From Ascidia mentula (lineage: Eukaryota; Chordata; Ascidiacea; Phlebobranchia; Ascidiidae): a DNA stretch of 64,000 nucleotides. Made by a program: the position numbers and the translations under genes. Under the pieces are notes generated by a model. It saw nothing but the letters and a program-made list of their open reading frames with translations, was not told the origin of the DNA and searched no databases. Positions 38,954 to 49,431 of this stretch are shown in pieces. The stretch is from assembly GCA_947561715.1 (NCBI GenBank), contig OX387198.1, forward strand, positions 682,001-746,000, written 5' to 3'. Each line of letters opens with the position of its first letter. Positions within the stretch are counted from its first letter, which is position 1.

Positions 38954-40212
38954 ATGGAAACAATGTTATGTCCCGAATTTCTAAAGGATTTTCAAACAGA
39001 ATTATCAAGACAGGTAGCTTTGCATCGAAATGTAATAGACAAAATACAATCAGAAAAGCTTGGTTTTAAAAGGTGGGTAGTTTTTGTTTTGTTCCGTAAA
39101 GATGTTTTCACACAGCTAACTAAAAACACACTTAATCTTTGCAACACATTCTTACCAACCAAAAACACAAATAACCGAAACCACCGACCTGAAAGTGTAT
39201 CGCTTTGCTACTTTGGTTTCTAAATCTCCACATTTTCTAGTCCCATGTTTCATACCAAGATTCTGCAACACAAAAGTATCTTACATGACATTAAGTGATG
39301 GTGTCAAACATAAACTGTTACCACATGTACAACTTTAATGAAAGGGCTTAAAACCAAATAAATTTCATGTAAACTAAACCAAAAATGTCAAAACAACTTT
39401 TGAATCCCCTGATAGTTCAGCAAAGTAGAAAAAAAATATTTTCTTAAATCATGATATTTATAAATTTTAACTTATCTTTGTAAAATGTAGGCTGTATCAG
39501 CACAATACCCAAACAACACTTTTTGCACATTTAATGATAATGTGATGAAAAACACTTTTACAGAGCAGGAGTATTGGTGGCATTGTTTGAGCTTGACAAT
39601 GAGGTTTTTGTTATCCTAACAAAACGCTCTGAAAACCTAAGGATCCACAAGGGCCACGTCAGCTTGCCGGGTGGAAAATGTGATGACACAGATGTCGATG
39701 TAATTGATACTGCCTTGAGAGAAACTGAGGAAGAGATTGGACTTCATCGGTCGAATGTTACAATATTAGGTACAGGATTTCCCTCCATGTCCATTCATGG
39801 AATTTCGATTACTCCAGTGGTAGCAGTGGTGAAGGATATTAAAAAAGTGAACTTGAATATTAACAGAAGTGAGGTGGATGTGGCATTTGCATGTCCACTG
39901 AAGCTGTTTCTGGATCAAACTAAGCACACATGGAACAATATTCACAGTTTTGTTTACCATGTTCCTGTCTACAACTATGATTCCGACAACTCCTGCTTGT
40001 TGGAGTTGCTAAAAAAACGGGAAGGCCAGAAGTTTAGGGTCTGGGGTGTGACAGCACATATTCTGGTGCCATTGGTATGTTTGTTTTACCAACAAAGTGT
40101 AACGTTACCACCATGCACATACAACTACAAAGATGTTTTCTTACAAACAATAAAATACTTTGAAACAAGTCCCCATTTTAAGGCAGTGTTTGAACACATT
40201 AGCAAATTATAA
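38954..40212 (+). CDS. NUDT7: Peroxisomal coenzyme A diphosphatase, NUDT7-like Nudix hydrolase
   Basis: Two exons, 38954-39072 and 39564-40212, joined in phase (GGTGGGT donor, TTTTACAG acceptor), give 255 residues, close to the family length. The protein carries the CoA-diphosphatase signature LTKRSENLRIHKGHVSLPGG, followed at once by the Nudix box with RETEEEIGL, whose glutamates bind the catalytic metal. The family hydrolyses CoA and acyl-CoA to 3',5'-ADP and phosphopantetheine. The protein ends in Ser-Lys-Leu, a canonical type 1 peroxisomal targeting signal, so it most likely regulates the peroxisomal CoA pool. The start is the first ATG of the exon. A second ATG three codons later is possible. 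NUDT19 and NUDT8 are the alternatives; the signature spacing and SKL favour NUDT7. Confidence 0.9.
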
Positions 40213-42237
40213 TAGGTTCAATTAAACCAGTGGGTATTGTTTTTGGAAGATCTACTTCTTAGCCTTCGTGATAAGAAACATAGAAACATGATCAAATAAC
40301 TTGTTTATTTTGATCCTGACAGTTTAATGTTTTTATGTTTCCACAGTGTGAATAGTTTTGTTAATTTTATGAACCTACATGTTGCTGACTATGCAATTAA
40401 CTTATTTCATGTTTTATTACATTCGTATTCGATCAGTCAAGTTTTAATATAATTAAAAAAGTTTCTACAGATTTGGTGAAACACTTGGACTGGCAAAAAT
40501 ACAATGGTGAATAATTATGTTTTCCTATACCTCTTCTTTACATTTATTCCAGTGATTTACTGTTTTGGTTGAAGAAAATATCATGGGAAAATAACATCTA
40601 TAAGATTGTAACATGTTTAATTTGCAATCCCCATCGTTTCACTGGGCTGTAACAGAAAAGGGAACTATATGTGTGTCCTGTTTTTGTTTGTTGTTCAATT
40701 TCTTCAATACAATTTTATGCCTTGCCGAATTAATAATGTGAGTCTAGTATTATTCTGAAGTGCTTGGATGTTGATTTAATAAGTAAAACAGTTATTTTAA
40801 CTCTGGGACCTCATCAGTTTATTTAAACAAGGTAAGTCTGCAAAAAAATAATAATTATGCGTACCTGTAACTAAGGTTCTTCTGGGAAAAGAACAGCACT
40901 TGCTTCGTTGGTGCATGTATGTATTTCCTCCCTATCTGGCCATCAGATCGTTGAAGTAAACAAGTATAAACTTTCCGTTCCCCGGAGTTGCATTGTGGAA
41001 AGTTCGTCTTCTTGTTCCGTCGTAATTTTCGACTTGACTGTATCCAACGGATGGAAAAATCCCGTTTAAGATGTTGGATAATTTTTTATATCAGCTCTTG
41101 ACGTAGTCGTCATTCATTTGATCTGTCTCGACCGAACTGTATTTCACAACCCATGCACTGCGCAAAGCGTCTAATCCCTGTTTTGTAGAAGGATGAGGTG
41201 AGGTAAATTAACAGTTTCTTTACAGAGGGTTTTCTTGATTTTCGATGTGATTTCCTTGATCCGCAGTAACTGCAAACCGTTCTTTCCTTTCCTGCCTATC
41301 ATATTATTTTGGACATTTTAACAACGACGCTCCCATCTTGTTACTGTGAAAATCGAAGGTTGTGTTGTGGTGATGTGATAAAAATTGCTGTTTGTGTGTC
41401 AGTGAGGCTACGTGACAATTAAAATTAGACCTTTCGCAAAGCACCCTGAAGGATTCCGTTCTGTTTACATCTTTTAATACAGCGTTCATCACTTTGCAAA
41501 ACGCAGGAGCTTACCTGATTTCTTTTAAACAATGCAACAGATGCTGGTGTAGTTAAAATTGGAATCATCTAAATATGTGGCGTCTGCCTGGTAGATTGTG
41601 CGAATGTGCACAGTGTTATTAGTCTTATTCATTACATAATAATTTACGCTCAAATAATTACTTAAAAAATGAAACACGATTTGCTTACTGCAACTGCGTC
41701 TCTATTCCTGTACTTATCATGAGTATTGAAAATTGAAGCTATTTCCCATGCAGCAATCGTTTCGGAGTAAATATATAGGCTATAGAATATAAATGCTTGT
41801 CATGCAACAATTGTAAACGTTCTCATACCTACTTCCCAAAGGCTTCAACAAATCTGACCGGAAACAGTAAACAATCGTTCCAAAATCCAAGTGGTTATAG
41901 CCGTAAAGCAAAAACCATAACACGCCGGATTTCTACCATACATGCGGGACCTAATACATACTTTGTTGAACAACCTATTTCTGCAGATAATAAACAACTT
42001 CAAACAAAATGCATTTCAAATTAACACATTTTAGTTTTAATCCAAACGCAGTGTTGTTTTAGGTGCGATTGGCAGCAGGTGTACTTCGTTGTGATCGCAA
42101 TGTTGCACTCTGGTTTTGGCAAAGGCATATGCTGCACCATTTTACTTAACTGAAGCACACCCTCGACTATAAAATAATAGTTGTACTTCATACATTATAA
42201 ATGTATAAATTGTTACTGATGCTGCCAGGCATATTTA
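40213..42237. other. Intergenic, NUDT7 3' side
   Basis: AT-rich sequence with no recognisable gene. Short open frames at 41304-41492 (minus) and 41797-42024 (plus) lack domains or splice context. Confidence 0.5.
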
Positions 42238-42350
42238 TTGCTTAATACTGCTCTTCTGGCAAACTTTATTGTATTTACGTTTCTCGACGTTTCGGCTATC
42301 ATGCAACAGCCTTCACCCTACGTTCCTTAATATCGCACCCAAAAGACCGC

Positions 42351-42731
42351 ATGCACGACAAGCTCGACACGAGGGGTGTGGTCTACAGTATTCCCTGCGG
42401 TGGTTGCAGCGGCGTATACATTGGTGAAACTGGCCGTGCACTAAGAACAAGATTAAAAGAGCACCAAAGGGACGTGAGAAACCATGAGGAAAAAACGGCT
42501 CTTTCGCAACATGCGGCCGAATCAGGACATGCGGTGGATTTTACAAAAACGATCATTTTGGAACGCGAGTCCGATAGGCACAAGAGGATGTTTTTAGAGT
42601 CGTTAAACATCAATACGCATGCGTCATCACTCAATGACAAGAAACAAACTCTGTTTCCACCGGTGTATCGACACTTGCTAGAGAAAAATTATGCCGATAG
42701 ACATTACGCACTTCAAAAACCGTGCGGTTAG
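42351..42731 (+). pseudogene. GIY-YIG endonuclease domain of a Penelope-like element (fragment)
   Basis: An open frame of 126 codons from the ATG at 42351 keeps the C-terminal endonuclease. GVVYSIPCGGC holds the GIY-equivalent and a Cys-x-x-Cys pair. GVYIGETGR holds the YIG-equivalent and the catalytic arginine. These are followed by LKEHQRDV and the SQHAAESGH histidines. The frame is open for some codons upstream of the ATG, as expected for the C-terminal piece of a longer reverse transcriptase-endonuclease polyprotein. In full elements this domain nicks the target DNA. Without the reverse transcriptase this copy cannot mobilise itself. Confidence 0.85.
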
Positions 42732-42852
42732 TGATAAGTATACTGTGCAAGTGTGTTCGCCCTTATCGCTTTTTCGTTGTTTCACTTCTTCTTTCTTTTG
42801 TAGCGTTTTTGTTTATGTGCCTCAAATTGTCCACTGTGGTAGACTTAGATAC

Positions 42853-42898
42853 TTCCTCCTGATGAAGGCTGTTGCATGATAGCCGAAACGTCGAGAAA
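42853..42898 (+). ncRNA. Hammerhead-ribozyme-like core in the right terminal repeat
   Basis: CTGATGA at 42859-42865 is followed by a stem (GGCT 42867-42870, AGCC 42881-42884), then GAAAC (42885-42889) and GTC (42890-42892). Helix I can form between TTCCTC (42853-42858) and GAGAAA (42893-42898) with one mismatch. These are the conserved boxes of a hammerhead in the correct order. Two deviations: an unpaired A at the base of helix II, and helix III of only two base pairs with no loop. Minimal hammerheads have been reported from Penelope-like elements, which fits the host element. Activity is unproven. Confidence 0.55.
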
Positions 42899-43540
42899 CG
42901 TAAATACAATAAAGTTTGCCAGAAGAGCAGTATTAAGCAAATATAAATGTATGTGCGTGAAAGAGTATATATACACTGCAAGTACTATATACCATATTTT
43001 TGCACTCACCCAACATAACCTGTTCAACATACCTATGATCATCATGCAAAACTGCAACTGTTGGTCCTGAGTTACAGTCAACATGCAGAATTTGGAGAAA
43101 AAATTCGAATCTAATTGTTACGCACAATAACCATTGTTACGTATATTACAGAAAAGCTCGCTCTGCAGGCAGCTAACTAAATGAACCCCATAGGGGAATA
43201 TACATATGGCTTGAAGTCTATAAAGCTATGAGGGGACGTTGTGTAACAAAAAAGAAAATACGTGGCTATTTCTGTTGCAATTATTGCAACTCCTTGATGG
43301 AAAAGTATTGGCGAAAACTTTTAGAAAAATTGAAGTCAACAAACGGTTAACGCGTAACTTTGTACCTAATACATGTTTTACGTTAACTCACTAATTGTTT
43401 ACGAACTTAATTTTCTTGATTAAGCACTCACCCACTCACAGCGTGTACCTCTCGCTTCATCAGGAGTAATTTACGCCTAATTTAAAATTTACCTTGTTTA
43501 GCGCCACTTGTGGTAGAAATTCCATATTATCCGACCACGT

Positions 43541-43620
43541 TCTGTTTCTTCAGCCTTTCTGTTCGAATATCACATAGAAGTTTCGTAGCATCTTCGTTTC
43601 GTGTCTTTGACGACTTAAAA
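43541..43620 (+). promoter_or_regulatory. Probable promoter edge and non-coding first exon of RPLP2
   Basis: Pyrimidine tracts (TTCTGTTTCTTC, CCTTTCTGTTC) precede a short exon-like stretch that ends at a strong GTAAG donor at 43621. The RPLP2 coding exon begins two bases after an acceptor (CCATAG, 44291-44292), so a 5' non-coding exon is required. A pyrimidine-rich start would match the TOP motif of ribosomal protein mRNAs. The exact start is not determined. Confidence 0.45.
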
Positions 43621-44293
43621 GTAAGAAGTTCTATTTACACGATGTCATTTTTGTTGGATTTTATGATTTAGACACATCTCTGTGCTGTAAGCGTTGTTTT
43701 CTGTCACAAACTTTGCTGGTCACCATTTTCATAATCTGGGTGTTTTGTTTTTATCTCATTGCCAAAGCAAATACCTTATTTAAAAATTATATCTGGGGTT
43801 ATCTGAACATTATTTTGTAGTTTATAAGTTCTTCGCAAATAATAAGCTAGTCTAGTCAACATTCTACATGAAAGATCCAAATATCAAAATGTAGAATCCT
43901 GCTTTCCTGATATAATTGCTTATATAGTTTCTTGCCCATCATATGCAAAAACATGACTAATACATTGCATTATTACATGTAAAACCAACACCATGAATCA
44001 GGCTTTCCTATCGACTTCAGCCCCATTTGTATCAAACTTGCGAACAGCTCCATCAATTCTTTTAGAACTAATAATTTCAAAAATATGACCATGTTATCTA
44101 AAATAGGGCCTTTGTTTTTTCATAAAACCACCATATTGGAAAGTGTCTTTTGAAACGAATACGTTCCGATAAACCAGGCATTGTCCATATTATATGTATC
44201 CCGGATCTAGGCCTTTTGGAAAAATATGATTTTGGTGGCCAAAAAATGGCCTATTCGTAACAGATGTAATAGTTTGTAAACTGTTTCCATAGA

Positions 44294-45552
44294 ATGCGTT
44301 ACGTGGCTGCGTACCTTCTGGCTGCACTCGGTGGCAACGCCAACCCCTCAACTTCTGACATCAAAAATATTCTCGGAAGTGTGGGAATTGATTGTGACGA
44401 TGACAAGTTGGACAAAGTCATGGGGGAGTTGAAAGGAAAGAATTTGGAAGAAGTGATCGCTGCAGGTGTGTGAATAACTTATAGGAATTTAGCTCTGTTT
44501 GTCACTATCCATCAAACCTATTTTTCAAAAAATTTGGTTAAAGTTGTGGTACATTCTTAATCAAATAACTTGTTCTGGTACCCAGTATGAGCTCCACTGC
44601 AAATCGCAATAAATAACTACTGTTTTTGTCATGTATCAAGAAAATCCCCAGAAATTTTTTTGAGGTTGTTAAAACCAGAAAGTCAACACCACAAAACTAT
44701 GGTACTTTTGAAACGGGTTTGCCAAAATATTAATCTTAGGGCCAAGTTTGTCATTGACTATGTCAGTAATTTCAATGCAGCTGTACGTCTTTCTCCTGTT
44801 AGCTAAAAAGGCACCACAAATCCTAGTTGTTTTAAAATGATAGGCTCTAAGCTGCTGGCATCTGTGTTTTACGTGCCGATGATGAACAAAAACACCATCT
44901 TTCGACTGACAGATTGTGATGCTTTTTCACTTTGACCTGAGGCATGTAAAACACTTAGTTCAAACGTATTGCTACAATAATTCCTTGACGGATATATACC
45001 CTGACTCTTTGATGATTCACTGTTACCAAAGCATTTACTTTTGTTTCAAGGAAATGAAAAGCTTGCTAGTGTGCCATCCGGTGGTGCAGTTGCTGTCAGT
45101 GGTGGTGGCGGAGGTGAAACCGCAGCTGCTGAAGGTTTGTGCATTTGTTTTCATTTTGTGGAAGCTTTTGATGTTTATTATTGAATGTTTGACATAGTCT
45201 GTCGACATCAAAGTGTATTTGACAATCATGGCAAACATTACCGTAGATGCAAAACCTCCTTGATTCTTACCCAGCGAGTGTTTCATTCATTCCTGCACTC
45301 ACTGCATTTACCTGGAGGGAAATTAAATGCAGTTGTGTTATTTTTACTTTTGAGTGAAAATTTCATTTCTGCCACAGCACCTAAATCTTAGTTTTGTACG
45401 TAAACATATCTTAATTGATTTTGTCTCGAGACCTAATTGTAAACTTTTTGTAAATTTATTGTTGATGTTTTTGAGCAGAAAAGGAGGAAGCTAAAAAGGA
45501 AGAATCAGAAGAGGAATCGGATGACGACATGGGTTTCGGTTTGTTCGACTAA
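44294..45552 (+). CDS. RPLP2: 60S acidic ribosomal protein P2
   Basis: Coding exons 44294-44465, 45051-45134 and 45479-45552 join in phase to give 109 residues (family ~115). The start MRYVAAYLLAALGG and the IKNILGSVGI helices are the P2 dimerisation domain. An Ala/Gly-rich hinge follows, and then the acidic tail ending SDDDMGFGLFD, the invariant P-protein C-terminus that contacts elongation factors at the ribosomal stalk. MRYVAAYLL distinguishes P2 from P1. A polyadenylation signal AATAAA lies at 45572-45577. The first coding intron hosts a box C/D snoRNA, a common arrangement for ribosomal protein genes. Confidence 0.97.
44871..44947 (+). ncRNA. Box C/D snoRNA in RPLP2 intron
   Basis: C box ATGATGA (44879-44885), D' box CTGA (44906-44909), C' box TGTGATG (44915-44921) and D box CTGA (44937-44940) are all present with correct order and spacing. 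The flanks ACGTGCC (44871-44877) and GGCATGT (44941-44947) form a 7 bp terminal stem with one G-U pair. Upstream of D', CACCATCTTTCG is perfectly complementary to the 28S rRNA sequence CGAAAGATGGTG. Upstream of D, TTTTTCACTTTGAC can pair with the 28S stretch GTCAAAGTGAAGAA, with one G-U pair. By the D+5 rule both would direct 2'-O-methylation of an adenosine. The rRNA sequences are from general knowledge of conserved eukaryotic 28S rRNA. The D' guide resembles that of the U77/U80 (yeast snR60) group. Confidence 0.78.
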
Positions 45553-46851
45553 ACCTGTTTCTCCTTTCACAAATAAAACGCAAATTCCTGAAACTTGTGT
45601 TTTAATCACAGTAATGAGGTCAAGATTGGATCCATAGGCGCCTAGTCGGGAGGGCAGGTTTTTCAAAATAAACGAGTGGCTATTACGTGCGGCTGTCCGC
45701 ACCATGTAACTCGTCGAATACGTAACGTTTGATGAAAAAACACCTAAAAACAATGTGTTTCTTACACGACGCACACAAAATATGTTGACCTAGTTTCGCT
45801 TGCGTAACTGACATCGGTTGTTGCAACGTCAGTCTCGCATTATGATATGCGAACTGGTACTTCGTGTGGTGGACCGACCTCGTGCGTTCATCGTTAACGT
45901 CGCCTATTGGCTAATACGCCTCATGCATTGAAATTCAAACACAGTTTTTCGATACTTGATGACGTCATAATATATCCGCCCCCCATTGAAAAATGAAAAC
46001 TAGGCGCCTATGATCGGATTAATGATTGTCTGAGTGGGAGTGGGTGTTGAGTTTAGATGAGGTGGTAAAAGCTTAGCCTAGGGCAGTGCTTTTCAACCTT
46101 TATAAATTCTATCCGCACTTTTCTGTGGCACGAAAATTTCATCAGCACAATGCGGCCAAACCGCGCATGAAATGTGTGCGAAACCCAGGATGTACATAAC
46201 TAATACCAACAGCCAGGCTTCATGATAAATTGCCCTTTCTTCGATATTTAAACGATTGGAAACCTACCGACGATCAAAGGGGATAAGGATTAGCGCTGCT
46301 TCTTGAAGCTAGTGTACGTAACCAAATATGAAAAATTCTTAGACTAAATAGCCTTTCATCGGGCGTGGGCGATTGTCATCCGCACCATGTCATCCATCCG
46401 CACAAAAAAATTTCACATCCGCACCAGTGTGGATGGTCCCACAGGTTGAAAAGCACTGGCCTAGGGAATCAATTAATATTGTCATTGTCCCCAGCTTTGT
46501 TGCAAGAACTATTTTGTAGAGCCGAGGACTCTAATCCTTGGGAAATTTGTTTGCTCCCGAACGATTGAATAAAATTTATCCAACCTTGTTTTATAACTCC
46601 CCAGGAGGCTCAGTTTGTTAAAATAGTGACATTCATGTACTCTTTGTGACTCACTAAATTTGCCTTGCAATCGCCGCCTCCTGCATGCTCTGGCCTAAAA
46701 CACTTTGACATTCACTGTACAGTGGCAGATAATTCAACACCTTACCTTAAACCAAGTGAATTTTATATTCGAGCACAAATATCGGAACCAGGTTATTTTT
46801 GAAAATCACTGAAACATAAGTAAAAGTTCAACAGCAGAGCATCATAACTAC
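45553..46851. other. Convergent intergenic region RPLP2 / COX5A
   Basis: This is the 3' side of both neighbours. It contains the RPLP2 polyadenylation signal and an hAT-type MITE (46084-46458). No gene was recognised. Confidence 0.6.
46084..46458. mobile_element. hAT-type MITE with 8 bp target duplication
   Basis: The 375 bp element begins CAGTGCTTTTCAACC, and its end is the exact reverse complement over these 15 bp. This resembles hAT terminal repeats of the CAGNGGTTCTCAACC type. It is flanked on both sides by GCCTAGGG (46076-46083 and 46459-46466), a perfect 8 bp duplication characteristic of hAT insertion. Internal sequence has repeated ATCCGCAC motifs near each end and no transposase, so it is non-autonomous. 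Confidence 0.88.
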
Positions 46852-48618
46852 TTAATCTTCTACTTCGTGGAGTCCATATTCCTCTACGGTTTTCAAGCCC
46901 AAGTCATCCAGTGTCGGTTTAAGTTCTTGCATCAAGTAATCATACACGTCCTTTCTTGTGTCACACTTCATCTGAGCAAATCAATGAAAGTTACATTTTT
47001 ATGATTTGTCATCGAAACCAGGAAAACCCTATCCTTTTGGGCATTTTTTATTTGCTGTTATCCTTGTAGATTAATCAAATCTTTCTGGAAGTTAAAATCC
47101 CATAAAACCAACCCAGAGCTACTAAAATATACAATGTGAGCACAACACTCAGCTATACTCCACCAAAGTTAGTCATCAACAATGGTTCCCAACCAGAGTG
47201 GAAATTATTTGTTTTTCCTTTTCATATCCCAGATAATCAATTATTTTATCTGAGGAGTAAAGGCATGGCAGTCACTTGTAGAGTGCTGCAAGTTTTTTGC
47301 CAATTCTCCAGATGCCATAATACAAGAAAGATTGGAAACCATTGCATTAAAACCTTCACAACGACCGTTTCCTTATTTTTGAAACTTGAAGTTCACAATA
47401 CTGAACCCCCACAACCCACATAATTCCCACCTACCCTGACAAGTTCCAGCACTCTTAATGCAAATGGTATGTGATTAATCCTCCTGCAAGCATATAAGGC
47501 AGCCTGAACCACTGCTGGTTCTGGGATTGAATCATGATTGTGAAGGTTCATGTAAGCGACCTTGAAATCAAAGGCGTCCATTTCCTAGAATGTAAAAATT
47601 TTAGAAAATCATGACAAAACTTTCCAAAGGTTAACCACATAAATGACTTTTAATTGTGATACAACCCAAAAAAAGAACAACGTTGAAACAACACAAATAT
47701 GCTTGTCTGCCATTACATGAATTATTTCTTTGATTAACACGTCTATTCTATGTATTATATATGAGAATGATCCATGACATATTCAGCAATATGTATTTTA
47801 GACTTAGATTAATGTTTGGTTACAAGGTGGATTGATTTTAAATAAAAAAAAGTTTAAAAATCCAAAGTTCGATGTGTGTTTTCCAATTATTTACAATTTG
47901 TAACAAAGGTTCTCAAATGCCACATGAAAGGCTTTCACATACCACTACTTGTTTGCATACAAACCACTACCCCAGAATATATTAAATCCACAAAAACAAC
48001 ATCCACTATTAACCTATGTTTAAATTAAAAACAAATCTTGTTGAATAAATAAATTGTTACTGATGCTGCCAGGCATATTTTATTGCTGAATACTGCTCTT
48101 CTGGCAAACTTTATTTTATTTATGTTTCGGCTATCATGCAACAGCCTTAATCAGGAGGAAGAATGTAAATTGAATAACATTTGTGTGCACAATAAAATAC
48201 AGTCTTTAAGACTGAGTCTTACATATTTTGTTAATTTTTTGTTTTAACCTTATTTTCAAATGCTGCAATGAAGGCTGTATTTTCTTCTTCTGGAGTAAGC
48301 ACTACTGAACCACTGTATTTTCTGGTGACTGGAACAACTGAAAAGGGGGAAAAAAAATCAGACACATCAAGAAAAATACATTTGTATAAATATGCTAGAT
48401 TATAATTTGTCCAGTCTGCAACTATATGACATGAAATGCATCATTTTCGATATAAAATACAAGGAAAGAAGTCAAATTCCTTGCAAGCACAAAAATAAGC
48501 GTTTACATTATGCTCTTTATGTCTGCCCATTCTTACCAAGTGGTTTTGCTTGATGACGTGAAGCTATCTGAACAGTTCTTGCAGTTGTATGGGCCAAGCG
48601 AAGAGCAGATCGTAACAT
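46852..48618 (-). CDS. COX5A: Cytochrome c oxidase subunit 5A, mitochondrial
   Basis: Four exons (48537-48618, 48249-48337, 47435-47584, 46852-46971), in phase, give 146 residues (human 150). Residues 1-~30 (MLRSALRLAHTTARTVQ) are basic and hydroxylated with no acidic residue, a mitochondrial presequence. The mature part matches the family: IPEPAVVQAALYACRRIN with the RR pair, LRVLELVR, and a C-terminal block YLMQELKPTLDDLGL then EEYGL. COX5A is a nuclear-encoded matrix-side subunit of complex IV. The start is the ATG at 48616-48618. Intron 2 contains a solo Penelope-like terminal repeat. Confidence 0.94.
48040..48170 (-). repeat. Solo Penelope-like terminal repeat in COX5A intron
   Basis: From GTTACTGATGCTGCCAGGCA through CTGCTCTTCTGGCAAACTTTATT to TTCGGCTATCATGCAACAGCC, this matches the left terminal repeat at 42.2-42.3 kb. 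Substitutions are present, and a small deletion removes the CTCGACG segment, i.e. the hammerhead cleavage triplet. On the minus strand the core reads CTGATTA. It is an older, decayed relative of the 42 kb element. Confidence 0.8.
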
Positions 48619-49431
48619 TTTTTCAAATTATTGTAAGCTTTATGTTTAACAACTGAAAATTCTAATTGAGAAAAAGTATTCTTTAGTGAAGAAATTGCTG
48701 AAAAATTATGAGCAATCCAAGGTCAAAGTGTCAAATTTAATTCTTCATAAAGACGAATGAACAAAACCTTTGTCAAATTCATAGCAAAAAGAAGGTAAAA
48801 ATTGCACCAATAACAACAATAGACAAAAAAATACCGAAACAAAAAATAAATTACTTTGATGAAAGTCAATAAGAACTGTTTTTGGTTTGTTGCAAAACAC
48901 GAACGGGCGTAGCATAAGTAAAGCGGTACAACATGCAAATATTAAAATACGGTTTATAAAACAACTATAAACTGTCACTTAAGGTTTTAAAAATGAATCA
49001 GTAAATGTGAATATTTGTTTAATACCATAATTTACATATCTTTTTGAGTCCACAGTTTGGATAGTTTTAACCAATTAAAGTTTTGTTTTTATTAGCGACA
49101 TTGAAAGTTATGTTGTACTTTAAAATCTGGTAAACTGCACCAGAAGGTTACGTGACCGAATTTCTGCGACGTCAATTCATGCGTGAAATAAAAATAAATT
49201 CACAAATATCATGATATTTTTTTTATATTCTTGTCTAATATTTCCGAAACTTCCTTATTAACTTATGGAATTTAAAAAAACAAACAAAAATTATTATAAT
49301 TTGTATGTACTACGTTTTCTCTTTTCAAAAGTACTGCTCTTGTGTTCCATTTTTCGACTTTCACTTTGGCATTTAACATTGCCTTTGTGCTTTGTTATAT
49401 TTGACAGATGTAAGTGTCATCAATTGATAAT
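48619..49431. promoter_or_regulatory. Shared divergent promoter region COX5A / TP53I13-like
   Basis: 813 bp separate the oppositely oriented start codons at 48618 (minus) and 49432 (plus). It is AT-rich with no gene. A divergent promoter is inferred from geometry only; no specific box was identified with confidence. Confidence 0.4.

Larger units (their letters stand above)
42238..42940 (+). mobile_element. Penelope-like retroelement remnant with inverted terminal repeats
   Basis: A 78 bp sequence at 42238-42315 recurs as an exact reverse complement at 42863-42940, enclosing a GIY-YIG endonuclease frame. Inverted or direct pseudo-LTRs around a GIY-YIG domain are typical of Penelope-like elements. 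There is no room for the reverse transcriptase, so the copy is internally deleted or 5' truncated. The perfect identity of the arms suggests recent insertion or gene conversion. The right arm includes a hammerhead-ribozyme-like core, annotated separately. A related single terminal repeat lies at about 48040-48170. Confidence 0.85.
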
